A stretch of 64,000 nucleotides of DNA from Verrucomicrobiia bacterium (GCA_026125285.1 JAHCLO010000013.1:62001-126000); one strand, 5' to 3'; shown: positions 17,324-28,600, counted from the first letter of the stretch. Made by a program: numbers and translations. The notes: generated from the letters alone by a model not told the origin.

Positions 17324-20073
17324 TCAATACTCAACGTGTAAAAGCGACGATCAGCCTCCCGAGGCAAGCTCACCACCCACTGTCCGTTATTGAGCACCGG
17401 CAGATTTGTCACCGCGGACCAAACCACCGGCGGCGTCAGATCTTCAGTCTCCTTGAGATGGAAGCCGGTGGCGGCGTTGGTCCAGGACAGCACCATCTGG
17501 TTGCCACTGGCCGGCGCGAAGTTCAATCGTGGCTGCGGCAGCACGGTGACGCAGGCGGAAAACTCGGAGGTGTTGTTTGCGGGGTCGGTGGCGGTGGCCG
17601 TAATGACCTGGCCCGGCGGCACGGAAACCGGCAGGCCAGCCACGAATTCAGTCGAACAGTCGTCGCCCGTGGTCACCAAGACGTCCCCAAGGAAAACCTG
17701 GCCTTCACCATAACCGGACGGGTCGCAAGCTGGGTTGGCGAAGAATTGAATCCGATAGGTCCGGCTCGGCTGGCTGTTGAGGCGGCCGCGCACACCGGTG
17801 TTCACGCCACTGAAGGCTTGAGTCAACACCGGAAAATTCTGGCGCAAATTTCCACCCGTGTCGCCGTCACAGGCATCGTTGGGAGTCGCGGAAAGTCCGG
17901 TGAACGCAATGCCCAGCGCGCTGCTGGCAAAAATGGCATTGCCGAGAATTGCATTATTGATGGCGCCGTCGCGCACCCGCACGGCGGCAAACGGTCCGCC
18001 GGCGAAAGTGCCGGTGAAACCCATCCGGTTGCCCGATCCGGCGGACAATCCGCCAATCTGATTGTCATTGGAGTTCGCCTCCAACTCGACGTTGAACTGT
18101 CCGTTGCCGAGCGGCGAGACACCATCCACCGCTGTGCCAAGCAGATTCCCGCGAATGAGATTGTGTGAACTGTTGATCATCCGAATGCCCCGCGTGGTGT
18201 TTGCCGAGATGAGATTACCCATCCCCGGCACCTCGCCTCCGATGCGAGTGTGGTTGACCCCGGTGAGATAAAAACCTTCCGAGCGATTGCCGACCGCCAG
18301 GAGACCCGTAACATCAGTACCCACAAAGTTGCCGGTCAAAGTATTGTTTGTGGCTGACCCTCCCGTTAGATAAACGCCCGCGCCCACCCCGGCGGCGAAA
18401 CCATTGCCGGAGATAACGTTTCTCGCCGCGAACATGCTGCCACCAATCTGGTTCGCAGGGCTGTCCGTAATCCGAAGTCCGTCCAGGGTGTTCCCAAGAC
18501 CATTGGTGCCGCCCACTCCGGTGCCCACGAAATTCCCGGCCACCAGATTCCCGCGCGCCTCCAGGCCGTTGATCCAAATGCCAACGTTGCCGTTGCCTGA
18601 AATCACGCTGCGCACTCCTTCCGGGTTGCCAGTGATTTCATTGAAACTGGAATTGTTGAGCGTGACGCCGGTGAACAAATTCGCCAAAGCAGCGTTACCC
18701 GAAGCGTTGACGCCGATGAAATTTCCGGCCATTACATTTCCCACACTCCCGGCGGAAAGGAAAACGCCGTCCTGCCGGTTTCCAGAAATCACGTTGCGCG
18801 CGGCGGTGAGCGTGCCCCCCACGGTGTTGCTAAGGGCGCCGGACATGGTAATTCCGGCCAAGGCATTGCCGCGGGCGACCATGCCAGTCGGATCGGTGCC
18901 GATGTGATTGCCTTCAACGCGATTACCCGTAGCGCCGGCGCCGTTGAGAAAGAGGCCGGCTTGCCCGTTGCCGGCAATGACGTTGCCCGCTCCCACGAGC
19001 GTACCGCCGATCAAATTGCGCGGCGCACCGTTGAGCGTGATCCCATCGGCGGAATTGCTGACGGGACCGGAACCGTCGTGAGTCAATCCGATGATATTGC
19101 CTTGAATGACATTCCCGTTGGCGCCGGCGTTGTTCAGATTAATGCCGCTGCCGGTGTTGCCGGAGATGACATTGCCTTCGCCCAGGGCGGGCCCGCCAAT
19201 CACGTTGCCCGGGGAATTGAATATGGTAATGCCGTTGTTTCGGTTTCCCAGACTATTGGTACCATGTACCCCGAGGCCCACGTAATTGCCCTGGATGACA
19301 TTACTGCTTCCATTCAGGATGAAGATTCCCGTTTCGTTGGTGCCGGAAATCACATTGCGCTTGCTGGCGGTCGTCCCGCCAATGCGATTTCCCGAAGTGC
19401 CAAACACGAAGATGCCATACTGGCCGTTGCCGCGGGCGAGTGTGCCGGTTATGTCCGTCCCAACGTAATTGCCTTCGAGGACGTGCCCCCCACTGTCGCA
19501 ACGGATGCCATCCGCGGAGAAGCGGTTGATGGCTAATCCGCGCACCGTACAGCCAGCACCGCCCAAGCGGAGTCCGACCACTCCGCCGCCAGCCAAAGCG
19601 CCGTTGATCTCTATTACCGGGCGATCCAGATAGCCGCTTTGGGTGGTGGCATCCACCAAGCCGGCCGTAATCAGCGGCAGCGGGCTCAACGGGCTGATGG
19701 TGTGCGGCCCTGCGCCCGGAATCTGGAAAACAATGGTGTCGGATGCGGTGGTTGCGTCCACGATGGCCTGGCGCAAGGAGCCGGGACCACTGTCGGCAGT
19801 ATTCGTCACCTGGAAAGTGGCGGCGGCTGTTCCCCAACTGGCGGCGATGAGTGCCGACAGAAACGTCACCCGTGCCAATCCTACGCATCGGGCCCGGGAT
19901 TCGTTTTGAAATCTACTGGTTCGTACGATCAATGCGGGCTTACTATAACAGCGAAACTCCTCCGCGCAAGGTGATGCTGACGCAAGCGGTGATTCTCGAA
20001 AATGCTGGCTTTGTGTTTCCATAATCCTCAACTGTGGTCGGTCAATGACTCCTTGAATATCTACATTTAGCAT
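17320..20073 (-). CDS. secreted right-handed beta-helix protein (CSLREA type)
   Basis: A 917-residue protein made largely of parallel beta-helix turns: dozens of repeats of the type NVISGN...GI.ING...N.I.GN.IG between residues about 130 and 700. It opens after the signal segment (VTFLSALIAASWGTAAA) with FQVTNTADSGPGSLRQAI, the CSLREA-like motif. The annotated ATG at 20073 gives an unusually long N-terminus before that hydrophobic stretch; a later start such as Met18 is possible. Near the end (about 790-860) is an inter-strand domain (FFANPACDPSGYGEGQVFLG), then the shared tail (FHLKETEDL...RRFYTLSIE). A helix this long suggests a surface fibre or polysaccharide binding; no lyase residues can be named. 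It is translationally coupled to the M64 peptidase gene. Confidence 0.83.
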   Translation of the reverse strand: MLNVDIQGVIDRPQLRIMETQSQHFRESPLASASPCAEEFRCYSKPALIVRTSRFQNESRARCVGLARVTFLSALIAASWGTAAATFQVTNTADSGPGSLRQAIVDATTASDTIVFQIPGAGPHTISPLSPLPLITAGLVDATTQSGYLDRPVIEINGALAGGGVVGLRLGGAGCTVRGLAINRFSADGIRCDSGGHVLEGNYVGTDITGTLARGNGQYGIFVFGTSGNRIGGTTASKRNVISGTNETGIFILNGSSNVIQGNYVGLGVHGTNSLGNRNNGITIFNSPGNVIGGPALGEGNVISGNTGSGINLNNAGANGNVIQGNIIGLTHDGSGPVSNSADGITLNGAPRNLIGGTLVGAGNVIAGNGQAGLFLNGAGATGNRVEGNHIGTDPTGMVARGNALAGITMSGALSNTVGGTLTAARNVISGNRQDGVFLSAGSVGNVMAGNFIGVNASGNAALANLFTGVTLNNSSFNEITGNPEGVRSVISGNGNVGIWINGLEARGNLVAGNFVGTGVGGTNGLGNTLDGLRITDSPANQIGGSMFAARNVISGNGFAAGVGAGVYLTGGSATNNTLTGNFVGTDVTGLLAVGNRSEGFYLTGVNHTRIGGEVPGMGNLISANTTRGIRMINSSHNLIRGNLLGTAVDGVSPLGNGQFNVELEANSNDNQIGGLSAGSGNRMGFTGTFAGGPFAAVRVRDGAINNAILGNAIFASSALGIAFTGLSATPNDACDGDTGGNLRQNFPVLTQAFSGVNTGVRGRLNSQPSRTYRIQFFANPACDPSGYGEGQVFLGDVLVTTGDDCSTEFVAGLPVSVPPGQVITATATDPANNTSEFSACVTVLPQPRLNFAPASGNQMVLSWTNAATGFHLKETEDLTPPVVWSAVTNLPVLNNGQWVVSLPREADRRFYTLSIE

Positions 20074-20296
20074 TTGTCAGACCAATGATAACCAGGTGCG
20101 GGGCGGGAAGCCCAGCGATGCTCTGGAACCTGCCCAGTGCTGCACAGAGTAATTGTCAACGTCTGCCGCCGCCTGTAGTCTCCCTAGCACGACATGGGCA
20201 GGAACTCGCCAGCACGCGCCCACGAATGAGGCAACCGTGCCGGGCCGGTTTCGCCAACCATGTCCGTGGTCAAACCAGCAAACTAAACCAGCAGCC

Positions 20297-20899
20297 ATGA
20301 AGCAAATCCTCGCCACCCTTCTAATCGTCACCACCTGTTATTTCGCCGCCAGTCAGGAGCAATTGCCCCGCCGGGAAGCGTTGAAATACGCCTTCCTCGT
20401 CAGCGCCGACCTCAAGACGCTGCAAAACACCCCCATCACCACGGACGTGGATTTGAAACAACCCGTGGCGCTGCGCGATGGCGATTACGGTGCCTTGCTA
20501 CTGCCAGAGTCCAAATTGACGGCGGATGCAATTGCGAAGGCCGGCGAGCAGATCGTGCCCATCGGTCAATTGTGGTTACACAAGCTCACTCCCATGCGCG
20601 AAAGCGGCGGGGTGCCGAGCCATCAACTGCGCCTGGTGCGCGTGGTCGGGGAGGAAGAATCCGGCGAGGCAGTGCAATGTGCCCTGGGCGTGAAAAGCAA
20701 CGGTGCGGGCGGACTTGATCTGCTCGTGTTCGGCAAGGAAAGAACCCCGTTGCTGAAAGTGCCCCTCAAGCAAACGGAACGCACGCAACAACTGCCCATC
20801 GCTCTGCGGGCCGAACGCGAATATGAGTCCGGGCGACTCACGCTGAACCTGCTGGGCCGCTACGAAGCCAGTTTCCGCGTTACCGAACTGGAATTCTAA
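20297..20899 (+). CDS. small secreted protein of unknown function
   Basis: ATG at 20297 gives a short, typical signal peptide (MKQILATLLIVTTCYFAAS/QEQ); the open frame extends upstream but without protein-like sequence. The mature 180 residues are mixed alpha/beta and polar (ALKYAFLVSADLKTLQNTPI, LRLVRVVGEEESGEAVQCAL, YEASFRVTELEF), with one cysteine near the middle and no membrane span. I recognise no family. It is not linked to neighbours by spacing and is followed by a short hairpin. Confidence 0.65.
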   Translation: MKQILATLLIVTTCYFAASQEQLPRREALKYAFLVSADLKTLQNTPITTDVDLKQPVALRDGDYGALLLPESKLTADAIAKAGEQIVPIGQLWLHKLTPMRESGGVPSHQLRLVRVVGEEESGEAVQCALGVKSNGAGGLDLLVFGKERTPLLKVPLKQTERTQQLPIALRAEREYESGRLTLNLLGRYEASFRVTELEF

Positions 20900-20914
20900 C
20901 CGGCTTCGGTTTTT
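20898..20914 (+). terminator. possible short terminator
   Basis: A 5-bp stem AACCG/CGGTT with loop GCTT is followed by a few Ts immediately after the stop codon. The stem is short, so this is tentative. Confidence 0.35.
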
Positions 20915-21565
20915 ACCACCCAATGGGAGACTTTCCCCCCGGTGCAGACCCTGCCGGCTCGAATGGGCCGGCTGTGTTGTCACGGCACCGCGCCAGACAC
21001 TCTCCTTGAACCGCTGAGTCCGCACGAACTTGAGGACAACAACTCGCGGACAAGGCTGTTCGCGCTCCTGCGGTTCATGGCACCGATGCGCGTACGGCAA
21101 ACGTGAAAGCTTCCCAGGAACCTTAACGTGCTACCGCGCGTCCCGCCGGCAGTGCTCACGCACTACAGAATAAATGGATCTCCCGGCCAGAGGCACGGCA
21201 GCACGTTGTTCCTGGCCCCAATGCGCTCTCGTTTTCGAAACTGGGAGGTTCTCCATGGGCCGGAACGCGACTATGTGGAAAGTCAGTCGCGGCGCAATCC
21301 AACCTGCTGCGGCTGGTTTGCGACACGCCCGCGCTCCAGTTCCAGGGTTCAAGGCGCGAAATTCCATTTGGGAGTATCCTCCCGCCACAACAGTTGCGAA
21401 ACCAGACCCCGCTCCAACTCTCAATCTCCGTGGGAACATTCCAATGTTTTTCCTTGTCAGAACGCCTGGCGCGTAGTATGCCCGTAACCAGTTGATGCAA
21501 TTCCCAGCACCAGTGGGAGCTGTGTGACATCGGTGGACCCAACAAACTTCAAATCCAGCAAATAT
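20915..21565. other. 650-bp gene-free region containing a dispersed repeat arm
   Basis: No convincing gene is present; overlapping frames on both strands have no protein character. At 21046-21068 the sequence GCGGACAAGGCTGTTCGCGC matches one arm of the inverted repeat at 57136-57210. A further short inverted repeat (GCCGGC...GCCGGC) lies near 20956-20977. The rest is unexplained leader or decayed sequence. Confidence 0.45.
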
Positions 21566-24500
21566 ATGAAGCTCAATCCATTCAAGCTGTACTCAAACCT
21601 TGGCAAGCTTGTCGCGTGTGCGTGCGCGGCGGGCTGGCTTGCGGGTCAGGTCGTTCTCGGCCAGACCATTCCCAATCCCAGTTTTGAAGCCGACACTTTT
21701 ACAGTCTTTCCCGGCTACATCAGCGGCAACACGGCCATCACCGGTTGGACGGGAACCCCGGCAGATCGCGTGGGTCTGAATCCCTCCGATGGCTCGCCGT
21801 TTGCCAATAACGGCACCATCCCCGATGGCAACCAGGTGGCTTTTATCCAGTGCAACGTCAGCGATCCCGGAACGCCCTCCACGTTGAGCACCACCATCAG
21901 CGGACTCACTCCCGGCACCACCTACCGGGTCACTTTTCGCGCCAACGCAAGATCCGATGCCACGGCCAATACCCCGAATGTGAAGGTGCAGATTGACGGC
22001 ACGCCGGTGCTTCTTGCCGGCAGCGGGTGGGTGGATGGATTATCCACTCGGGCGGTTGGTACTACGCTGCCCTATTTTCACATTGCCTTTGAGTTCACCG
22101 CCGCAGCGGCCTCACAGACCCTGGCCATCGTCAACGATGTCGCCGAAGGTGATCACACCCTGTTGGTGGATGACTTTCAGATCGCTCCCGCCTCCGACCG
22201 GTGGGCGGTGGAAGCGTGGAATTCAGACGCCGATTCGGGTGTGGATTCGACCTACTTTTACACTCATGCTTACAACTTCGGCACCGCCGCGAATGCCACG
22301 ATCAACGGCATCCCCTTCACGGGCGTCAGTGGCGCCTCGCCCAGTGTGCCCGGAAAGTTTTCCACGACGTTTTTCGGCAGCCTGTATGCAGACAACGATC
22401 CCAATGCCTTTGATTTTAGCGGCGAGGGTAGTGAAACCTTGGCCAACAACTTCGTGTATGGCGGAGACGTTCCGGCGGGCTCATTTCAAAGCATCTCCCT
22501 CACCGATTTGACACCCAATACGGACCATGTGTTTACCATCTACTCTGTGGGTTGGGAAGACCCCAGGTTGGACGCCCGTTGGGTCACGTTCAGTTTTGGG
22601 GACGATTACCTGACCATCAATCAAGATGACTCTTTCGACAATTTCGGCATTCGCATTTCCTGTCGCTACACTTCGGACGAGAACGGCGAAGCCACGATCC
22701 GGATTTCTCCCCTCATCCAGAACACCACCTTCCACGCTTATGGATTCAGCAATCGCGAAGCCGAATCCCGCCTCGCCATCAGCGGGCATCCACGGGGCGC
22801 GATTGTCTCGCCGGGTGTTTCGCAAACCTTCACGGTCACGGCGGCGGGCTTGCCGGTGCTCGAATACAAATGGCGGCTGAATGGCAACGAAATCAATGGC
22901 GCCACGGAAGCCAGCTACACCATCCCGTCAGTTTCCGCTGCGGACGCCGGCTTGTATGATGTGATTGTGTCCAATGCCTCCGGCTCGCTCACCAGCCAGG
23001 TCGCGCGGCTCACGGTAGGCGACATTGCCATTGCCAATGCCAGCTTTGAGGTTGGCGCTGAACTCTTCTTCGTCTGGCCTGGCTACGTCAATGCCAATGG
23101 CCCAATTGCCGATTGGACCTCGCTTGGCGGTCATGGTCTGAATCCGGTGCAGGATAACACAGGCCGCAGCCCCTTCGCCGACAACGGCGCGATTCCGCAC
23201 GGGGCGCAGGTGGCCTTCATGCAGGATAACGGGGCGCTCAGTCAGTCGCTGAGTGGCTTTACGGTCGGTGGCCATTACTACGTGCATTACTATGAGAATG
23301 CCCGCGGCGGAAACTCGCCGGCTGTGGAAGTCCAGGTGGGTGGCAATACCGTAATGCCAGCCCGCGTCGTAACTTCAGTCGGTGGCGGCAATCCGTATCG
23401 TGAAATCTCCAGCGCCATGTTCACGGCGTCGGCCACAGACCTGGAACTGGCCTTCATCAAGAGCAACCCGTTGGGCGGCGACAACACCGCGTTGATTGAC
23501 AACGTCGCCATCATTCAGGTGGCCGCCGGCACGCCCCCCACCATCAGCCAGCAACCGCAGTCCACAACCGTTTATACCGGCCAGTCGGCGAGCTTCAGCG
23601 TGGTGGCGCAAGGCAGTCTGCCGCTCGTTTATCAATGGCAACTCGATGGCCAGCCACTAACCGGCGCAACCGCCTCGACCCTCTCCATCGCAGAGGTGGG
23701 CCTGGCTGACGAAGGCGACTACACACTCGTGATCACAAATAGTTCCGGCTCGGTGACCAGTGCGGTAGCCCGGCTTTCATTATTGGAGTCAATTCCTTCG
23801 CTGCGCAACACGGGCATTGACGCCGGTGGCAACGCTCAACCCGGCGGCGCGGTCAGTCCGTTCTGGACTCTTCCCATCAACGCGGACACCAACTCAACCG
23901 ATGCTTTTGTTGGCAATGAAGGTTTCCCCATCGGCACCTGGCTGAACAACAGCGCAGTCTCAAAGTGGATCGGGCCGCGCGCCGCTCTCGGCGAAGCGAT
24001 TGCCGCGGGTGATTACGTGTATCGCACCACGTTTGATTTGGCGAACCGCGATACCAACACCGTCGTAATCGTTGGCCGTTGGTCCACGGATAACAACGGC
24101 ACCGCCGTCTATTTGAACGGCACCCAGCTAAACGTTCCCTTGAGTACATCGTTCACGGCCTGGACTTCGTTTACACTTGGCACCAACAACGCCACGTTCC
24201 TTCCCGGCATCAATACTCTTGAATTCGCAGTAAACAATGCGGAGCCGCCGGGGCCGACCGGGTTGCGGGTGGAATTCACCCAGGCCAGCGCACGCACGTT
24301 ACCCGGCGTGCCGGCGACCGTGGCCTCCAGTCCGCAAGGCGCAAAGATCGCCGAGGGCGACAGCATCACCCTCAACGTTAGTGCCAACGGTACCCTGCCC
24401 ATCAGCTACCAATGGCGGAAGAACGGCGTGGATATCCAGAACCAAACCGGTCCCAGCCTGACACTAAGCAATGTAACCACGAACGACACGGGCAACTACA

Positions 24501-25300
24501 GCGCCCGCGTTTCCAATGCCTGGGGTTCTCAAGTCAGCGCCAACGCGTTCGTCAACGTTGGCTTACGCCCGATTCCCGGCGTCTTCGGCACCGGCGTGGA
24601 CGCCAACGGACAATTGCTGGCGGATGGTGCGGTTGATCCTCACTACATCATGTCCGTCAGTGCCGATGGTTTCTATCCGGGGCCGGAGGCGATTGTGGTG
24701 AACAACGCGTGGCCCATTGCGCCCGCCGGACCGTGGCTGGCCAATGGTCCGGACTCAAGGTGGATTGCGCCGCAGGCCAATCAGAACCAAAGCGCCGATC
24801 CCAACGGCGTCAACGCCCAGGGGGATTACACCTTCCAAACCTCATTCGATCTTTCCGGTTATGACATCGGCAAAGTCAGTTTGGTAGGCAGCGTAGCCGT
24901 GGACAACACCCTGTCTGACGTTCTCATCAATGGCGTGAGCACCGGCATCACTTCGCCTGGCTTTGAAGCCTACGTGCCGTTCACGATCACCACCGGCCTG
25001 GTCGCGGGAAACAATACGCTCGACTTCCTCATGGCCAACGCCGGAGATGCTCCCAGCCCGATGGGGCTGCGCGTGAACTTGAAGGCTCTGCTGGATATTG
25101 CCCCCGCAGAACCGACGGTCACCCTGGCCGTCGGCATCACCGGCAACACGGTGTCCATCTCCTGGTCGCCTGCGTCAGCCGGCCAGACCCTCCAATGGGC
25201 GCCGAGCGTGACGGGCCCCTGGACGGACATCCCGGGCGCCGCAAATCCCTACACCGCCACCGCGAGCGAGCCGATGCGCTACTACCGCGTCGTGGAGTAA
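21566..25300 (+). CDS. large secreted multidomain Ig-like protein with shared tail
   Basis: ATG at 21566 (MKLNPFKLYSNLGKL) gives the signal peptide ending at GQVVLGQ. Of 1244 residues, two jelly-roll-like modules start with PNPSFEADTFTVFPGY (N-terminus) and NASFEVGAELFFVWPGY (near 490). Three Ig-like domains show the YxWxxNG...DxGxYxxxVSN pattern (LEYKWRLNGNEING; LVYQWQLDGQPLTG; ISYQWRKNGVDIQN). Two modules of about 170 residues begin NTGIDAGGNAQP and GTGVDANGQLLADGAVDPHY and contain TFDL..., NG... and NTL(E/D)F; the second is also in the next gene. It ends in the tail LQWAPSVTGPWTDI...RYYRVVE. Probably a surface adhesin or glycan-binding protein; no catalytic domain is seen. It is monocistronic with a strong terminator. 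Confidence 0.82.
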   Translation: MKLNPFKLYSNLGKLVACACAAGWLAGQVVLGQTIPNPSFEADTFTVFPGYISGNTAITGWTGTPADRVGLNPSDGSPFANNGTIPDGNQVAFIQCNVSDPGTPSTLSTTISGLTPGTTYRVTFRANARSDATANTPNVKVQIDGTPVLLAGSGWVDGLSTRAVGTTLPYFHIAFEFTAAAASQTLAIVNDVAEGDHTLLVDDFQIAPASDRWAVEAWNSDADSGVDSTYFYTHAYNFGTAANATINGIPFTGVSGASPSVPGKFSTTFFGSLYADNDPNAFDFSGEGSETLANNFVYGGDVPAGSFQSISLTDLTPNTDHVFTIYSVGWEDPRLDARWVTFSFGDDYLTINQDDSFDNFGIRISCRYTSDENGEATIRISPLIQNTTFHAYGFSNREAESRLAISGHPRGAIVSPGVSQTFTVTAAGLPVLEYKWRLNGNEINGATEASYTIPSVSAADAGLYDVIVSNASGSLTSQVARLTVGDIAIANASFEVGAELFFVWPGYVNANGPIADWTSLGGHGLNPVQDNTGRSPFADNGAIPHGAQVAFMQDNGALSQSLSGFTVGGHYYVHYYENARGGNSPAVEVQVGGNTVMPARVVTSVGGGNPYREISSAMFTASATDLELAFIKSNPLGGDNTALIDNVAIIQVAAGTPPTISQQPQSTTVYTGQSASFSVVAQGSLPLVYQWQLDGQPLTGATASTLSIAEVGLADEGDYTLVITNSSGSVTSAVARLSLLESIPSLRNTGIDAGGNAQPGGAVSPFWTLPINADTNSTDAFVGNEGFPIGTWLNNSAVSKWIGPRAALGEAIAAGDYVYRTTFDLANRDTNTVVIVGRWSTDNNGTAVYLNGTQLNVPLSTSFTAWTSFTLGTNNATFLPGINTLEFAVNNAEPPGPTGLRVEFTQASARTLPGVPATVASSPQGAKIAEGDSITLNVSANGTLPISYQWRKNGVDIQNQTGPSLTLSNVTTNDTGNYSARVSNAWGSQVSANAFVNVGLRPIPGVFGTGVDANGQLLADGAVDPHYIMSVSADGFYPGPEAIVVNNAWPIAPAGPWLANGPDSRWIAPQANQNQSADPNGVNAQGDYTFQTSFDLSGYDIGKVSLVGSVAVDNTLSDVLINGVSTGITSPGFEAYVPFTITTGLVAGNNTLDFLMANAGDAPSPMGLRVNLKALLDIAPAEPTVTLAVGITGNTVSISWSPASAGQTLQWAPSVTGPWTDIPGAANPYTATASEPMRYYRVVE

Positions 25301-25325
25301 TGGCCTAGCTGGCAACCCTGCATTG

Positions 25326-25358
25326 GGCCGGGAGCGCGCAAGTGCTCCCGGCCTTTTT
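25326..25358 (+). terminator. strong intrinsic terminator
   Basis: A perfect 10-bp stem GGCCGGGAGC / GCTCCCGGCC with an 8-base loop is followed by five Ts, 25 bases after the stop of the 1244-residue protein. Confidence 0.93.
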
Positions 25359-25540
25359 CGCAGTCTGAGCTTTCAAACCTCCGTCGCTTCTGGCTCAATT
25401 GCCGTCGCATGGGCTTTTTCGGCTTTGTCGTAGATTCTGGAAACAGGGAGCGCACTTCACTCGCGTGCCGGTTGGTTCAACTTGCGTCGGGCTGCGTCGC
25501 GAATTTCAGTTCCCGGCTGCTCTCACGCACCAGCGTCCTA

Positions 25541-25612
25541 GAGTGCGGTAGCCCTTTGCCGCTTTCGAGCACTTACAACACCCAAAGCGACGGAGGACCG
25601 CCGCACGCCAAA
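25541..25612. repeat. candidate dispersed repeat upstream of the LTD/CotH gene
   Basis: A segment with imperfect inverted pieces (GCGGTA...TGCCGC, then AAAGCGACGG...CCGCCGC) lies in the 278-bp gap before the ATG at 25637. If translated in the extended frame it reads LECGSPLPLSS, a peptide that, from memory, recurs as a translated intergenic repeat in Verrucomicrobia. Only one copy is visible in this window, so the call rests on that recollection. Confidence 0.3.
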
Positions 25613-25636
25613 ACCTTGCCGCGGCAGGTACCACTC

Positions 25637-28600
25637 ATGGCGAGGATCACGTTGCTCGCCGGGATGTTCGCTCTGTTGTTGTTTCACCCGGCCCTGACCG
25701 CTCGCGCGGACAGCGTCGTCGTCTTCAACGAAATCATGTATCACCCGCCGGCGAACGAGGCGGTGATGGAATGGGTCGAGTTGCACAATCAAATGGCGGT
25801 CAATGTGGATTTGTCCGGCTGGTCCATTACCAGTGGCATCAGTTACCAGTTCCCGGAAGGCACGGTCATTCCTGGGCGCGGCTATCTGGTGATTGCCTCG
25901 TCACCGGTGGACCTCATGGCAGCCACGGGGCTGACGAATGTGCTCGGCCCGTTCACCGGCCGGCTCTCGAATGACGGCGAACAGTTGAACCTGCGCAATC
26001 GCAATCAGCGCCTCATGGACAGTGTCACCTACGGTGTGGACGGTGACTGGTCCGCCGCGCCGGACGACTCCGGCGTGTCGCTGGCCAAACGGGACGAAGA
26101 CCTCGCCAGCGCGCCGGCTGAAAACTGGACCATCAGCGCAATGATCGGCGGCACGCCCGGCCAACGGAATTTTGCCCTTCAGCCGTACGAGACCACCACC
26201 ACCAAACCGCTCATGCTGGACGGCACATGGAGATTCGATGCCTCCGGCGACGACTTGGGCACCGCGTGGCGGCAACCAGGGTTCGACGATAGTGCGTGGG
26301 CTTCGGGGCAGGGTTTGTTTCAAGCTGGAAATGTGACCACACCGGCGGGCGATCCACAGCCGGTGCCGACAGTGTTCAGCACCGGGATGGACGCCAATGG
26401 CAGCGTGCTTCCGCCGGGCGTTCCGGATCCGCATTACCAGTTGACGTTATCCGCCCACAGCACACCGCCACCACCGGCCATTGCCGCGACCGTGATTCAG
26501 AATCACCCGGCTTGGGCGGCCAACGACCCGCTTTCCAGTTGGATCGGCCCGGTGAATCCGGGTACGGAAAACGTGGCGGCGGGCAACTATCACTACCGCA
26601 CCAGCTTTTCGCTGGATGGATTTGACGCCGCGTCGGCCGCGCTCACCTTGCGGTTCGGGGCGGACAATCGGCTGAACGACGTGCTGCTCAATGGCGTTTC
26701 GCGAGGCATCTCCTACGTGGGTTTCTCCTCCCTCAGCGGCAGCTTCACCATCACCAACGGTTTCGCGTCGGGCAACAATACGCTGGAGTTTCTTACGGCC
26801 AACGACGACACAAGCGCCAACCCGGCTGGCTTCCGCGTCCGCATGAGCGGCACGGCGCGCAAACAAATGACCGGCCACACCCCGTTGCCGGCCGGGCGCA
26901 CAAACTACTATTTCCGCATGCAGTTTTCACTGGATGCTTTGCCCCAGCTCGCCGCGCTGCAACTCAACACGGTCATTGCCGATGGCGCGGTGTTCTACCT
27001 CAACGGCGCGGAAGTGTTGCGGTGGAACATGCCGTTGGGAACGGTGACCGCTGCGACCCTGGCAGTGTCCAATGTCCCCAATCCCGTTTTGCTCGGACCA
27101 TTTGAACTCGCGAACTCCGCATTGGTCAGCGGCACGAATGTCCTCGCCGTCGAACTCCATGCCGCGCTGGGCGGCCTGACTAACGTGCTCTTTGGCGCAG
27201 AACTGCAATTGACCACCACCAACATGCTCGTGCCGCCGCCCTTCCCGATCGCGTTCAACGAAATTTCCTCGGGCACGAACGGCGAGTTCTGGGTGGAATT
27301 GATCAACCACGGCTCCAACACGCTTGACCTCGCCGGCTGCACACTGGCACGGCGCGGCGGGGGCACCAGTCCCAGTTATGTCTTCCCCTCGCAAACACTC
27401 GCGCCTGGCGAACTCGTGCAGGTCACACAGGCCACGCTCGGGTTCGGGGCGGTGCCCGGCCAGCGTTTGTTTCTCTATCGTCCTGGCGGACTCAGCGTTC
27501 TGGACGCGGTGGTGGTCAAGGACCAGGCGCGCGGTCGCTGGCCTGATGCCATCGGTCGCTGGTGGTTTCCCACCACGCTCACCCCGGGCGGCTCCAATCA
27601 TTTCGTGCTTCGGGACGAGATCGTGATCAACGAAATCATGTATCATCCGCCCGACCTGCCGCCCGTGCCGCCGGCCTACGGCACGAATGTCCTGGTCAGC
27701 ATCACCAACGCCTGGAAATACCACGCGCTGGGTCAAAACCTCGGGACCGGGTGGCGTGCGCCGGGTTACGACGACAGTGCCTGGCCGGCGGGACCAGCCC
27801 TGTTCTACAACACCACCTCGGTGTTGCCGGCGCCGAAGAACACGGAACTGCCGCTCATTGACTCCGGCGGCACGCGCATCATCACTTGGTATTTCCGCGC
27901 GCCGTTTGTCTGGAGCGGTCCGTCGGGCAACGCCGAGTTGGTGTTCAATTCCATCGTGGATGACGGCGCGGTTTATTACTTGAATGGAGTGGAGATTCAC
28001 CGCCAGAACATGCCGGCGGGGACAATCCAGTATTCAACGCTGGCCAGCGCCGGGGTGGCCACGCCGGCCTACAGCGGTCCCTTCCCGGTGACGGTGAACA
28101 ATCTGCTGACGGGAACGAATCTCCTGGCCGTTGAGGTCCACCAATTCACCACCAACCCCATCGCCGCGGACATGGCCTTCGGGGTGCAGGTCGCCACCCT
28201 CGGCCCGCTCGATCCTGGACTGCCGGTTCGGCCCGCGCCGGACACCTGGGTGGAATTGTTCAATCGCAGCACGAACGCCGTGGACCTTACCGGCTGGCGC
28301 TTGGACGAGGGGATTGATTTCCGATTCGCGCACGGCACAACGATTCCCGTAGGCGGTTTTCTGGTTGTCGCCAAGGACGTGAGTTACATGCAGTCCAATT
28401 ATCCCGGCCTCAACGTCGTCGGACCGTTCAACAACCGGCTCTCGCGCAGCAATGACCGGTTGGTGCTGAAGGATGCAATGAACAATCCTGCGGACGAAGT
28501 CCACTACTTCGACGGCGGACGCTGGCCCGCGATGGCCGACGGCGGCGGCAGCAGTCTCGAATTGCGAGATCCAATGGCCGACAACACGCGCGCCGAAGTG

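Noticed and set aside
17320-20073. DNA tandem repeat (VNTR) in the beta-helix gene
   Set aside because: The repetition is at protein level (beta-helix turns); the DNA units are too diverged to be a recent tandem repeat.
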